Positions 1 through 13,200 of a stretch of DNA of 64,000 bases are shown here, in pieces; the first letter of the stretch is position 1; each line of letters begins with the position of its first letter. Both the position numbers and the translations under genes were made by a program. Source of the DNA: Metallyticus violacea (taxonomy: Eukaryota > Arthropoda > Insecta > Mantodea > Metallyticidae); contig CM060831.1 in the NCBI GenBank assembly GCA_030762175.1, forward strand, positions 71,703,001 through 71,767,000. Direction: 5' to 3'. The notes under the pieces are model-generated. The model made no database searches, was not told the DNA's origin, and worked only from the letters and a program-made list of their open reading frames with translations.

Positions 1-979
1 CAGCTGTTTCTCTTATAGCTGTTTACATATCAGAATCCAGAAGATTCGTTCAGACTTTGAATCTGCTATATAATTAGACCATTGACTATCTGGTCATACT
101 CAATTTGAAAAAAAAACCTTAATCATTTCGAGAAATTACACAAAAGTTAACTTATAAGGCATGAAAAATATCTTTCTTTTGCCAAATAATTACAGTCAAA
201 CCCATTGTTTCGTTCGAAAATTACCAAAAAATATGTAGATCAAAATTTGAAAATTATATTTTTTAAACAATCTAGCAAATATTAATCATAGACAACTATA
301 TGAACCGAAATGCATCTATGTGCAAAGATCCTCATTATCTGTCATTATATAAATAAAAAGAAAAATACGCTTAGTTTTATGCAATATTTCTTGGTCTTAG
401 GTGAAACAAAGTTTATGGACTTATAAATCAGATCGAGAAATTCTGATTTTTAAGCACTAATGAACAACAAAATATACGTAATATATAATTTAAAATTCAT
501 TAGTAAAATTGACTTAATTTACATTCTTTTTTTCTCTTTAATCATCACTAGGATGGCATCACTGTTACATGCACAATACCTTGAGCTGATTGTTCATTTT
601 CCATATAGGTCATTTCAAGCGCACTTGAAAAGCAAAACAATGATTAAATATTTTCCAATCCATTTTTATTATCACTTATATAGTCCAGGCAACCTATGCT
701 TAGAAAATATTTCATCTTACCTTTCACAAAAATGATCACATTGTACAAGTTTTCATGAAAACCGTCAAAGGAGGAGGGGGGAGCACACCAGATCTACAAA
801 TTTACCATAGATACCCAATAAAAGTATAAGGATGTTATTATTTTTACATTAGATGGAAATAAATTCTAACTCAAGTTGAAGTGGGGAATGATGATAAAGT
901 TTGCAAATTGAAAGATTGAAAACAAGCCAATGTGCGATGTGCTGCTAGGGCATTTTTGCCATTAGCATGGTTTACTTTA
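1..979. other. AT-rich DNA with no recognisable feature
   Basis: A plus-strand open frame of 91 codons at 460-735 has AT-driven composition, no splice context and no recognisable motif, so I treat it as chance. Nothing else is seen. Confidence 0.6.
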
Positions 980-2830
980 TACAGGATGTTTAAAAATTAC
1001 ACATCATGACTTCAGGAATTGCTTTCTCATTTAAGCGAATAAAAATAGTTAATAGCAACATGGGTCTGAAACTTTTTTATTTCTAAGTTGTGAAAATTGG
1101 TTTATAATACTCGGTTTTTCACATTACTTATTCTATTTATAAAATTTCCTACAATGATAAGTTACCTCACTGACAAAGTGTACCAAGAAACAATATTAAC
1201 ATAAAATTAGTACAAATATACATATAAAAATAGAAAAAGTAATAATCATAGTATAAATTTACGTTAGTTTTTACTGTTTATTGATATACTTTAAAAGCCA
1301 GAATGATTATATCCGTGAAATGACATTTTGGAATACCATGTTTTTTAAAAACTGTTACAATTTAATGTATTATTCCCCTTGCTGCAATGAAAAGTTCTAT
1401 AAATTAAATGGTGGAGATTTCATAATTTTCTCTGAAGTAATTGATGGATGGTTCATATATTGGCCAATTATCACGATCAAATTCATTTGGTTGACTAGTC
1501 TGATGGTGGAATGAAAAATATTGACGTAATTCTTTATATGGCCATGAAAATTTCAACCCGCTTGCTTCCACTTTCATTAACATTAGCAGAAATCTCTTCA
1601 TGAACTGCATAACTCTTCCGAGATAAGGCAGTTGCAATTTATCTTATCCTATGATGCTTTGTGTTATCGAGCAGGTCTCCTCTTGAACGTGAGCAATAAG
1701 GTTTTGATGTGTCTATAATGTTTAACAAAGTCTATGACGGAACCCACCTCGACTACCTAGGAAGTGCTCGAACAGAAACCAACATGTATTGCAGTTTTAG
1801 GTTTACTTTCTTTAATGAGCTACATAGTCCATTAAAAGTCTACTGTTAGTTGTTGCATCCTCCTGATTAAGATTAATTCTTTTACCTTGAACTTTCAGTT
1901 CACTATTCATGGTATTGCTGTCTGCTGAATACAGGCTCGCTTTGACATCTCATAATCTCAGGAATAGGATCTTTGTAGAGGCTTCTTAAACACACAATCC
2001 ACCATTTTTTGAACATTCCTCGAGAAATATACTTCATGCAGATTTCTGTATCCGTGTCCGCAGCGACCTGAATCTAAGGCCGGTGTATACGGTGGTCATC
2101 TGAACTCCAAATATAACCTCAATGGAATCCGTGTAATATTGAAGACTTCCAGAAAATAACTTTTTATATTACCTTTTTGGGCATATTTCGTAGGAATAGC
2201 GTTATACATAATTAGTTACACTTTTTCGCACAAAATAATCATTTGCAATAACTGAAAGTATTGAAAAATTTAAACTTGTGGAATATTGTTGTATACATAA
2301 AATAAAATGGCGGGAAAAGGAAGATTAACATTAATTTTTAATGTTTAACAAGAAATAATGATTTTTTTACATTGTTGCATTAGACACTACTTCATAATGT
2401 ACAACTAAAACTTCTCAAAAAGCCATTAGTTATTTTTGTATCAAGCAAGCGTGTAGACAAAAAATAATACACATTTTTAGGTTGAAATTACTCATATTTA
2501 TTTAAATAAAGAAAAGGAAATATATAGCTTTTTCCAGTTAACGTGCAAATTATTGCATATCTTATAAAAAGCTATAAAGTTTATAATACAGCGTTATTTT
2601 AGGAAAGCCTTCGATCAATATTCGTCTCCGATAGGATAGGTGAAACACTTCTCAATAAAAATGTGCAGGTTATCAGACAATACGAATACGACAAGAATTT
2701 GAGATCATTCACCTTAAAAACTCGGAAACCAAGCATTTCCGAACCATGCTGATACAAAGAATTTTTACTTAAAGAATATAGGAGGAATACATTCTTTAAG
2801 CTATGCCGCGTATTTTTGAAGCACCCTATA
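980..2830. mobile_element. DNA transposon with ~100 bp terminal inverted repeats
   Basis: The left end reads TACAGGATGTTTAAAAAT and the right end, reverse-complemented, reads TATAGGGTGCTTCAAAAAT. The similarity continues inward for about 100 bases on both sides, through a shared CATGG...GAAA block, before fading. This AGGGTG-TTCAAAAATAC type of end is one I associate with Tc1/mariner-superfamily elements scattered through arthropod genomes. TA dinucleotides sit at both ends, as expected for the superfamily. The 1.6 kb interior has no long open frame; short minus-strand frames around 1404-1637 may be transposase remnants but I cannot name a motif in them. The copy is inactive. Confidence 0.55.
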
Positions 2831-4259
2831 TAATAAAGGCTTTCTAAAATTTAGTCAGAGAATGCAAATAAAAATGGAAGTTTAGTTATTATTTTTAGGG
2901 AGGTTTTACACGGTTTTTATTTTCGATAATCACTTTTGTTTGTGGGCAGTATTTTGTTGACAAACACGCAACAACCAAAATGGTGTTTGTTAATCCAAAC
3001 TCTGGGTTTCAGATGTAAAGAACAATATAAACGTATTCAGTTTACCATCTGAATGTAATGCTACTGTCAATAAACACTTTCAGCCGCGGCAACTACCAGT
3101 GTTTACCTCACAGCATGGTTGTTGAACGCTAAATGATGCATGGACCACTTCAAATCTGCAGCTTTTTCACACTCCATTTGATGGTATTCTCATGTGGAAT
3201 GATGTCCTATGTGAAAGAGTGAGCTGTTGGGGCGATAGTCCAGGTTCCTAGGAATCTATTCCAAGGCAGTGATTTAATTTTCTAGAAGAATAAGAATGGA
3301 GGATTTCGGTGAAGAAAATTACTATGTTTTTGGTAAATTCAATCTAAATGCTGACGCACTAAGAAAATGTGATGCCAATATAATGTGAAATCCTATTGTT
3401 GATCTTTTGTAATTTTGAAACTATTCGAGTTAAAGTATGATACAGTTTTATATATTTTTAAAAGTGTCAAATGATTAAAACATTTATAAAAACGCCCATC
3501 ATATAAAATACCGTCTCTTTAAATATTAACTGATTTACTGGCTATTATTTCTTGCAATACAGCAATTATGTGACTTTTGCACGGACCTACTCATTTGTTT
3601 TTCACTCTTATGATTCTTGCATTAAAAATATCCTAATTATCTTTCATATTCATAAGATTCATATAAGTTATCTGATTTTCTCTTCCTTCCATGACTAGCG
3701 GATTGACTCTTGAAGGATTAGGTGGTCACTCCTCCATTTTTAAATTTACTCTTTTTGTTCTCTATTACTTGTTCTTAAAACGTTTTAACTATTGCAATAT
3801 TGATACAAAGCGGATGGATAGTTCTAAAAGACTTAGTTTAAATATTGTTAAATATTGTTAAGTATGTCTCATTCTTTGTTGTAGCCAAAAACTTCAAACC
3901 AAGAAGATATCAAAAGCAGTTGAGAGTATAGAATTATAAATTCACTGAAAACTAGAGAATTTTAGTGAAGTTACTTATGGTAGACTTAAATATCCATCTT
4001 CAATGTTACGCTTATGAAGTATGTCATCACAGTTCCTGGCATAACTTTTGATTTGCTTCAATATGGGTGTATCAGTTACGTGCTTTTACCATTCAGAAGG
4101 CAATCTCGTTTCATCTTTAAGGTTGAATTAGAGAAGAGAAGTTACTTCAAATATTGGGAAACTGTTGGGCATTCAGAAACCTTCCCTTCCTCATGTATAA
4201 CTATGCTGAAGGTTTGAGCATTGAAAATTCTATCTAACGCTGTAGAAACCCCCCAACTA
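2831..4259. other. AT-rich DNA downstream of the minus-strand gene
   Basis: No coding, repeat or RNA feature is recognised. A 67-codon plus-strand frame at 4014-4217 has no supporting signal. Confidence 0.5.
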
Positions 4260-4265
4260 TTTATT
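4260..4265 (-). terminator. Candidate polyadenylation signal of the minus-strand gene
   Basis: AATAAA on the minus strand (TTTATT as given) lies about 370 bases past the stop codon at 4636. It is the nearest canonical hexamer I noticed downstream and would give a 3' UTR near 0.4 kb. In AT-rich DNA such hexamers arise by chance. Confidence 0.3.
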
Positions 4266-4635
4266 TGATAAAATAAGTGGTTTCATGAGAAAATGAGCAA
4301 TGTACTATGTGATCATTCTTGTTAAGCTCACCAAGCAATCTGTCACAAAGCGTGAGACTATCAAGTTCATATTCAAACAGTGACAATATTTTACCAAGGA
4401 GCTGAAGACCACAAAATCAGTCTTGAAGAGTCTCAAGTAATCTTTAATGGCCAGGCAGTGAGCTTTGAGGATGTATTCTCTTTCAACAACAGCACCATCT
4501 CACAATTTTAGGGCTGCTACCACTAACTTTAAAGGGACCCTGTTTAGCGAGCACTAGAGCTTGTTAAAGTTCCCCAAACCGTGAGCATATCCTCGAGTTG
4601 TAAAACGTGGAATCATTTTACAACTTGGTCACTAG

Positions 4636-4968
4636 TCAGACCGTGCTCTCTCGCTTGTTCACCATGAGTGGAGTCTCGGCGGTGGCATTGTCCTCCTCCG
4701 CGAGGATCACCTGCGGCTGTGCCTGCTTCAAGACGACGGTGGGAGCCGCGGGTACCGGCGCCGCCACGGCCACCTCCTGCGGCGCCTGCTGCATGTGCAG
4801 ATGTGGGTGCGAGTGGTGATGGAGCGTGGGATATGCAGGTCCCCCGGGTACGGTGCCGGTCGGCTGCTGCAAGTGCCGCACCCCTGCCACACCTCCCGCG
4901 TACGTTGGCCAGTGCTGACGCGGCAGCGTGTATTGTGAACTTGTGGCCGCCACTCCCTGCTCCGGCTT
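4636..4968 (-). CDS. Terminal coding exon with a PDZ-ligand type C-terminus
   Basis: This minus-strand block is strikingly GC-rich. A long pyrimidine tract ending GTTTTCAG provides the acceptor (AG at 4970-4969), and the frame enters in phase 0 at a Lys codon. It encodes 110 residues and a TGA stop at 4638-4636. The product begins KPEQGVAATSSQYTLPRQHW, then runs through a Gly/Pro-rich part, a His-rich cluster (HHHSHPHLH), an Ala/Pro/Val/Gln low-complexity stretch and an acidic patch (AEEDNATAE), and ends NKRESTV. S/T-x-V at the carboxyl end is the class I PDZ-domain ligand pattern, typical of tails of membrane adhesion proteins, receptors and channels. The composition suggests a disordered cytoplasmic tail. 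Overlapping open frames exist on both strands because the block is GC-rich; this frame is chosen for its splice site and natural stop. Family not recognised. Confidence 0.75.
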   Translation of the reverse strand, partial: KPEQGVAATSSQYTLPRQHWPTYAGGVAGVRHLQQPTGTVPGGPAYPTLHHHSHPHLHMQQAPQEVAVAAPVPAAPTVVLKQAQPQVILAEEDNATAETPLMVNKRESTV

Positions 4969-5432
4969 CTGAAAACACAACACAAGGATGAGAACTGTTG
5001 TCTTTCTATTCTGGCAAACAACAACATAGAAGACAGAATGCAGTGTCCGTTCTTTAGGTCCACCGTGCTAAATAACTGCAAATATAGGCAGATAATGGTG
5101 GCGTTTATTTGTTTTGTTTACTGTTACATAACCTCAATATGACATGTAGTTTCAAGCATCATTGCAGCATTGGCTGTCTTCCAGAGGAAAACACTTATAA
5201 AAGCATAAATAAATAAGTTAATAAAAAGTATCATTTACAATGTAGAAAAGTGGATATTTAATGAGATTAATTAGCTTAATTAGAAGCCTGCGATGTTCTA
5301 GCCTCTCGTCCACATTACTGTAGAAATTTGACATCTATGACGCGACGATTGAGGGCAGTGATACATGCTGAGGGTTCATACACGATATCAATTTATATTT
5401 ATTTCTATGTGTTTTCACTTTATTTTTTCTTA

Positions 5433-5677
5433 ATAGTGTTTAAGCAGTTTTTACAGTGGCGGTGGACATTGGTGATATATGAGATGAAATGATCTATAGG
5501 GAATTTTTTTAAGGCAGAAAACGTTCAAGGCCAAACTTTAAGGTACCTCCTCGACATTTGCTATTTATGAGAACTGAGGAAAACCTGGAAAAAACGCTAG
5601 TCTGGGAGGACAGTCCTGATGGGACTCGAACCCCAGACCTCTCGCTCACGAGTCCGCGCCTTAACGACCTCGGCTAC
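5433..5677 (-). mobile_element. SINE family 2 copy (tRNA-Leu/Ser-like head)
   Basis: On the minus strand the copy opens with GTGGCCGAGGTCG then TTAAGGCGCGGACTCG, the D-arm/A-box pattern of a type II tRNA (Leu/Ser), followed by a B-box-like GGGGTTCGAGTCC. The tRNA-unrelated body shares the 'ggttttcctcag', 'aaatg...ggtacct' and 'tgatatatgagatgaaatgat' type blocks with the copies at 34.3, 40.3 and 54.6 kb. CACTTTA occurs at 5416-5422 and 5678-5684 and may be a short target-site duplication. It lies inside the inferred intron, in the same orientation as the gene. Confidence 0.8.
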
Positions 5678-5684
5678 CACTTTA

Positions 5685-8275
5685 GAAGATAACTTTTTCT
5701 GTTCATGTATTTATTTAGTTATTTTTAAAGAATACGTTGGTTTGTGATTATGTTTTTGTGTGTGCATAGGTAGGTAATGTCATAAAACTTAAATGGTACG
5801 TTAAAATGCCCGTATAAGATGATATTAAGGCAAATGATGTTCTGCATACACACTTATAAAACCGATAGAAAACGCGGGGCCACATCAGTCAGTCGGTCGC
5901 AAGGTAAAATGTCCACTTTTAAAGCAATGGATATGGCAAACTATTATTACTTTTATAAATTTCTACTTTTATCAGTTATAATTAATTATCCATTTTTCAT
6001 ACTTAGCCAAATGGGACTTTTAAGCAGGAATTAATTAACATTTTCAATTTTATACTCATAACAATAAGATATTTTTATTTTTATGCTATAATTAAATAAT
6101 AATTAATTAGCAGTTCACAGTCATACCAATGACTGCCACGTGTATTGAAATAACACAGAAGTCAGCCATTTGCCATGAAATACAAATAGATGATGCCTTT
6201 GAGGAATTAAATGTATTGATGAGACTTGCATTTCTAAAAACATAAAACTTTATTAAATTAATTAATAAAATTAAATTTACTACCAGAACTTTTAATGACA
6301 TTTAACTGACTTGCAAATTATATGCCATTCAACAGTTTAACAGACTACAGTCTGGAAAACCAATAATAATTAGACTGGAGGGAGCTTTTCGTTGTTTTGG
6401 ATGGCCTTTTAACTACCAGATATAAAGGAATGCTTTTGTATTCCTCCGCGTTATTCTGACTGCTCGTAGTTCTTTGTTTTAAATGTCATAGCTTCATTGC
6501 TCTGTTTTAGAACATTACGAAGCAAAAGAGAATAATTTACATTTTTTTTTTATTTTTGTTATAGTTTCGCGTCCTTCTATTCCAAACCGTGACACATAAA
6601 TTATTCCCCACTTTTATTTACGATCATCACGCAGTAACCAATTAAGCACTGTTCAATCGTTTAGGTTTTCTGTAAATATCTCATATATGGCGATTATGAT
6701 ATATTCTGGCAGCTGAATTCGACATCAATGCACATCTATTCTATTATTATGTTTGAATATTTTCTTTTAACGAGCATAAAGGAAATCTCCTCTTACACAA
6801 AGTAAATGCTTAAAATTAGCCTATAATGAAATTGGATTATATTTAAATTCTGTGGAATATTTTAAAATTCTGTATGCAGATTAAGGACGCATTATACAAC
6901 AGAGACTACGGTAGTCAACAGCACTCCAGTACTAAATTGTTATATATTCGTAAACAAAAAAGTCTTAAAAATGTATCGGCTAGTGCTATATTTTAGGTCG
7001 TGATATTGTTAAAGGTATTGTGAAGATGGATCTGAAGATATATACAATATAAACTATTTGAAATAAGTGCCACTGTGTAAGAAAATTATTAATTTTTTTT
7101 TATAATTATACACCAATATTACTGGTTTCTGTTTCAATTTTTATACCTGTATTTGAGATATAAAGCAATTTGATTTCAGGCCTGGCATGTCTAGACAAGA
7201 CAGTCCATTTTTTCGTGCTTCTTCTGTCCTTAACAATTTTGAAGATGTTTAGTAACTTATGCCGTATTATGTGAATTTAATAACGCTTTCCAGTGCACCG
7301 ATTATTAAATTCTATTGGAACATTACTTTAGTTTTGGAAATGAAAATAAATTTATGAAAACCTATTTAAGTGCGGGATAACTAATTTTACGTTAATGATA
7401 CCTAGATATTCTAAAGAAATTTATAACTTTTTGGCCCCCCCTCAAAAATCAGACCTGGCTCACTTTTATTTTTAACCGTGATAATTTATTTAATATTTAA
7501 TTGAATGCTATTAGATTCTATTGTTGATAGCTGGTATGCAACGCATTTTTAAAATATACAAAACACACAAAAATTAAGGCTCTGAAAAACGCCTTTACGA
7601 TGGTGAAAACTTTTTGATAGGTTATTTAGTAGCGAAACTGATATGGATTGATCATGATGATTGTGCATGAAATTATTAAAATGTTTCTTTATATTTAGAC
7701 ACCTAATAATGAGTCTTGTAAAAAATATTTATTTATTATGTATATTCGTTAACATAAATCACACTATATTCACGAAGATATTGTTTCTGTCTTTTATAAA
7801 TGTAAACATAGCAATTAAATTATAGTTAAGAACGTTCATTATTATCTTCAACAACTTTATAGGTAGTGATTTTAACAGGCTCAGTTCTACAAAGTTATCA
7901 TTCAACTGTTGATATTAATTTATCTAACAAGCTTTATAGTGTTTATAATGTTACTGTAAAAAAATATGAATGCTTAGTTGCACTTCTATGAAATTGATTT
8001 TATGATGTTCTAGCCCTTTGGAATTTAATCTTAATCTATGTGATCTATTATATTTTATAATATATATTTATTGAATGATCCGTAACCAACCGATCGATCC
8101 ACCAACCAATCTCAATCCATCTCTGATGCAACATGGAAAATTTCAATATGTTATTGTTATTAATTTTCCATCTTCAGTTTTGGTTTTAATATCATTATAA
8201 ATATTGAAAATATTTAAGTTTTCTCTCTTCGATTTACTGTTACTTGTTATATAATGAAAGTTTTGTACTAAACAC

Positions 8276-8308
<33 letters not shown>

Positions 8309-9278
8309 GTAATAATAACATTAATAATATAATTATTACACATTCCTTAGCTCTACTGACAAAATGTTTTGTTTTATATTTTTGTCATTTAATTTTAGTA
8401 ACCAATTTTTGGTTTTACAAATTATTTACATTGATATTTTTGTATTTGAAAGATCTAAATATAGGGCAGTTGATATATCTTTTATAAGTATTTGGGAAAT
8501 TTTGAGTAATTTTGATGTATAACTGCACCACGTGACAAATTTTATGATACAGCGTGTTAATATAAACTTCAAATGCTTTTGAAGGCAAAAAATAACTACA
8601 TAGAAACATTTTGCTTATTATCGAAATTGAATAATTATCCGAATATTTTGTCATGGTAGTTAGTTTAAATGAATTAAAATACCAAAGTTTTCGCGATACG
8701 GTCGGCATTATCAATGGACTGTAGAGGCAGAAACAAAGAGGCAGAAACAAAGGTACAGAGTAGTTAGAAACGGAAGCTAGTAGGAATGTTGGAAGAGTTG
8801 TGACGCAGACATTGTGTGTTTGTGGACCAGTAACAGATTCCGTGTTTGCCAAAGCCAAATTTGAATTCATTTAGAGGAATCCGGCGGAGGAAGCCTTTCA
8901 ACTTCCACCGGAGTATCTTTCCGTGCGTTTACATAAGTTCCAATAGATGATGAGCCGAATTTTTCCGTATATAAGGATCTCCAGAACTCAAAATGTCAGT
9001 AATTTACATTTGAAAACATGGAAACGATGTGAATGTAACAAATGCCATGTTTACTTCTTAAATATTGGTTACTTTGTATTATTTGCTACAGTGTTGAACA
9101 CAGAATTTTAATGTAATTGTTTAGAATTGAATAGAAACATTTATCTACACAGTTTTTAAATATTTTTGTATGCATTTTCAAAACCTTTCTTTTCCATAAA
9201 TGTTGCATCTTAAAATCCGTTCTATAAGTATCATGACAAATACATTTTGAATTTTTGCCGTTCTTATATAGAATGGCC
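5685..9278. other. AT-rich intronic DNA
   Basis: Apart from an (AAT)n microsatellite near 8277-8309 and a 13-base direct repeat (GGCAGAAACAAAG twice, 8729-8754), nothing is recognised. The 151-codon minus-strand frame at 8415-8870 is the longest here; it has no motif I know, lies in AT-rich sequence and lacks convincing splice sites, so I do not call it a gene. Confidence 0.5.
8277..8309. repeat. (AAT)n microsatellite
   Basis: About ten uninterrupted AAT units, breaking to AGT at the right end. Confidence 0.95.
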
Positions 9279-10292
9279 TATATAAAGTGTTGCAAACCAA
9301 TATCTCTTAACTGGACCAATGAAAACCAAATGATGTCTTTTTCTAAACATGTATTGTGAAAGGGTCTTCAATTGTAAAGACTTAAAGGGGTTCCCTTATG
9401 GATCTCTGAGAGCCGTAGAGAATAACTTCAGGCTATTATAGAACATTTTTTGTAAAATTAAATCTTGAGAAACATTACTTAATACAGTTTGTGAATAAGA
9501 AAAGGGTACCAACGGAAAGGAAGAGTAATATTAACATTATGGTAATTATCAGAAATGAATTACCTGCACTCTTGGAAAACATTCCTCTAAGCGTACGGGG
9601 GAAAAAATGTGGTACCAGCAATATGGAACACCGCCACACTTCACAAGAAGCACATATGAATTTTTAAACTTCAAATTCCATGATAAATGGGTCTATTGCA
9701 TGGCCGTCCTGCTAATCTTATTTTACACTCCTAAATTACTTTCCAATAGGCTACTTTAAAGAAATAGTCATGTCTATAACACCTTCAAAAAAATATAATA
9801 TGAAACTTCGAATACGGGAAACTTGTGGCACTATCACGCCATGCATGTTTGAGAAAACCTCTAAAAAGTGTTAAAATGTTTAGATGTGATGGAGTTTGTT
9901 TTGAGCATTTAATAAAATGATGTAAAATATTGGGTAACATTTCTCATGGGAAGCTGTTTTCCGGAGTTTACTGATTTTAGCCGCTGATTTATTAATATTT
10001 ATCTTTTATCAGAAAAGTATCTTTCAACACCATATATCATTTCAAGATTTAATTTTTGAATAAAATGGTTAAACAAAAGTTTCTTAATTTGTTGAAGACT
10101 AAATATTAACAAGTTATACTATCGTTCCATTTATATTTCTAAGTTCATCCTCTGGAGCCCGATAAGGGGGCACACTTAAGTTATGTCCATGGATTTATTA
10201 TAAAAGCTTCTTCCTACAACAAGTTTAGAAATATTCAGCATTTCGTTTTATTGGTCCATTTAAGAGACATGACTTGTAACACTTTGTGTATA
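9279..10292 (+). mobile_element. Tc1/mariner-superfamily element with long TIRs and transposase relic
   Basis: The left end (from TATATAAAGTGTTGCAA) and the reverse-complemented right end (ATACACAAAGTGTTACAA) share motifs such as CTCTTAA-TGGACCAAT and TTTCTAAAC. A further inverted match (AAAATTAAATCTTGA near 9457 against 10040) shows the inverted repeats reach over 200 bases. Between them a plus-strand transposase relic is readable in pieces. Around 9558-9660 it gives ENIPLSVRGKKWYQQYGTPP then HFTR, matching the QHDGAPxHF block around the second catalytic Asp, with that Asp replaced by Tyr (QYG). The C-terminal FRCDGVCFEHLIK motif followed by a stop is near 9880-9920. The N-terminal half of the transposase is missing, so this is an internally deleted, dead copy. 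Confidence 0.7.
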
Positions 10293-13200
10293 TAAGACAC
10301 TATAAACGAATTGATGATCAATATTTAATATAAATATGTTTATACATTTAAAGGTAGTTTAATTTTTGTATCTTATTTTTAAACACCCCCAATTTATTCA
10401 AACATATGTATTTATTTAATTTCTTCGACATTTTTATTTTTTATTTTTGCTGTTAATATTTTAAATGTATACTTTCAAAGTAATGACCCAGTTTCTTCCT
10501 AATATTGTAAATGTTATCAATTTTATAGCATGTCTGTTGTATTTTAAGCTCCCAAACCTATCCCATATAACACAGATATATGACAAAATGTCTGCAAAAA
10601 GCATGACGTGATCCCACGTGAGCAGGTCTCCAGTCTGTAGGCATGACGTGAACAGCACACACTGCCGCAGAATGAGAGGGAGGTTCAGCAGCCCCTGGAG
10701 CCTATAGTTCTCCCTCTCCTCTCCAAGTATTGATTTTTGTATAAACGGGAGGGCGGATAGGAGACAGAAAGTGGATGCAGCAACGACTGACGCATGTACA
10801 CGCATCTCCTCTCATACCAAACTTTCTCTCAAGTTCTCTTTGCAGACCCACACAGGAATACGCTCTCTTTAGGGGAATAACAACGCAACGACATTACACG
10901 TAAGATTAATTTGGGCGTTGGCAGGCGAATATTAGGTTATCAGTTTCAAAAAATATTACATAAACAAACTTATAGCTTAGAGAAAATTAAAATAATAATG
11001 GATAATGCTTTTTATATATAATAAATACATGATCGAGTTAGTTTAGTAATATTACTTTATACACGATATGTTTTAAAAGAAATATGAAGTAAAAAAAAGG
11101 AAATAATACGATAAACGTATTTAATTAAATATAGTGCACAAATATATTATAAATAATAAATTTAAAACGTATTTAATTAAATATAGTGCACAAATATATT
11201 ATAAAACATAAATTTAAATTTTGTTTATCGAAAACAATTTCGGAGACAATTTAAAACTTTTTCACTACTTTCACTGATTATATTTCATTTACCGATCGAT
11301 TTAGAAGTAGATGGGGAGAATTTTGTAACTGTGAAGACTGAGATATGTGTCTCAGCTGGGGGTTATTATATTCTATCGAGCAATAATAGTGCAAGATGAG
11401 ATTCTTGAATTTATCACATATTCTCTTAATAATCTATTCTTCCATTAATATGCAATACCAGCGGAATGATTCCATTTTACTTTTGTTATTGCTGTTAGAT
11501 AAGGGTATATAAAGAATACAAAAAGAAAGGTTTTCTTTGATTTTTTGCATTTGTGAATAGATAAATTGAAAGAGTTTAATTTCAAAATTAAAAACTTACG
11601 GGCTGTAAAGCTGTAGTCCTAGGTTTGCTTCAAAAACCAAGCCTTCGCTGGGAACTGCGGTTAGCATCATCAGTGCTGTTATTCCTCGTCACAGGTGAAG
11701 CTGAGCAAGCGTTAACAATTTTATTGTAGAAGGGAAAGGTTAGTGGAAATTATTCTTAATTACTGGTTTTAAAGTATTGCTTAAGCGAAATCCACTGTCT
11801 TTGTTTATGTTGGTTGTGGGAGCGTTGGTCTATCTACAGAGCTTCCATTTTGATCAAGGTGAAATATCCCTGAATTTTGAAGCAAATCTAAGTCGACTGT
11901 ACAATACCCTGGAAGGTTCAAATGTTGATAATGTGAACACCGACCGTGAAATCCTTACAAATATTATAACGAAATACTCTATTTTACGATATTTTGTATT
12001 TATGTTACTTTTTTATTATCATTACGAGTTGCAAAGTATGATATAAGAAAATTTTTGGACATTGACCAGAAAGTTGTGATATTAAACGTTTTAAAAATTC
12101 TATGACAAATTTGGATGCTGATTTTGAAACGAGTGGCACTATACATATGAAGGAATTGCTTCTTATCAAATTGTGATTATTATCATCTGCAACATTATTC
12201 GTAATATAATTAATTCCTGATCACTTTAAAGTCTCTCGGTAGTTTATGGTATAATATTATGTCAGATTTTTGTGTCTAGTCTCTTTAATGCTTAGCTTTA
12301 GATCACTATGTTAAAGTAATTTTGTATGAATTTTTCACCACGTGTTTCGGTGGAGTGACATATTCTAATTTGAATTGATGCTCTGTGGCCATTTTATTCT
12401 TTCGGGACAGAGTATAATATCAACTCGATCATATCGACAGCTGTCAACTGTTTGCTGCAAAGGCAATAAATAAAATAAAACTTGCCCTCAAATAAAATTT
12501 CAAAATTGGTATTTACATTAACGTTTTTCTCATTTATAATCATAAAAAAGACATTAATATGATGACACTTTAAAAAGCTATGCATACTCTAGGATTTCCC
12601 TTTAAAATTAATTTTGCATTTACAGGTCTCCAACGAAGTCTTAATTTTTCTGTATAGCAGCAGTTCCGCATTTGGATAATTCTATTAATTCCGCGAGCAC
12701 CTTTTTTGTATTAATGCTTCTGATTACTTTCAATTTTAAGTCTCTACTAATTATAATGCGTGCGTTTTTTTTTTTTTTTTTTTTTTTTGAGATACCAGTA
12801 ATAAGTCATAGCTAGATAGGCTTAAACTTCTCGTAAAACATTAACAATTTCGTTTATGTATTTTCCTAATATAGTTTCCTTTCTTTAGTGACGTATCAGA
12901 AGGCAAGCGAAGGGTAACTAAACGAAGATCTCTAGTGTTTTACATAAAAAAAGAACATCACTGAATTCAGAGGAAGCAAATAACCTATAATAGAAGTTTG
13001 GTGTGATTTTGTTATGTTCGAACCCAAGGATGTTTATTGTTAGTGAATGTTACTTTCTCTGGAAACTTGTACACTTCTTGAGGAAGTAAGATTTTCATCT
13101 AATTAGCTTAGTTTTAAATTATGGAGCTTCTAATGTAATACGTTGTTCGATGCTATTCATTTGTTGGTAAGCATGTGATGGAGTAAGCAAAGTGTAAATT

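Noticed and set aside
460..735. 91-codon plus-strand frame
   Set aside because: Rich in Ile/Tyr/Leu/Phe as expected from AT-rich random sequence; no domain or context.
4607..5081. Overlapping open frames on both strands in the GC-rich block (70, 107, 117 and 121 codons)
   Set aside because: They are consequences of high G+C. Only the frame entering at the acceptor AG 4970-4969 and ending NKRESTV has a splice site and sensible composition.
8415..8870. 151-codon minus-strand frame, the longest in the window
   Set aside because: AT-driven composition, no motif, no clear splice signals. A frame of this length is possible by chance in 64 kb.
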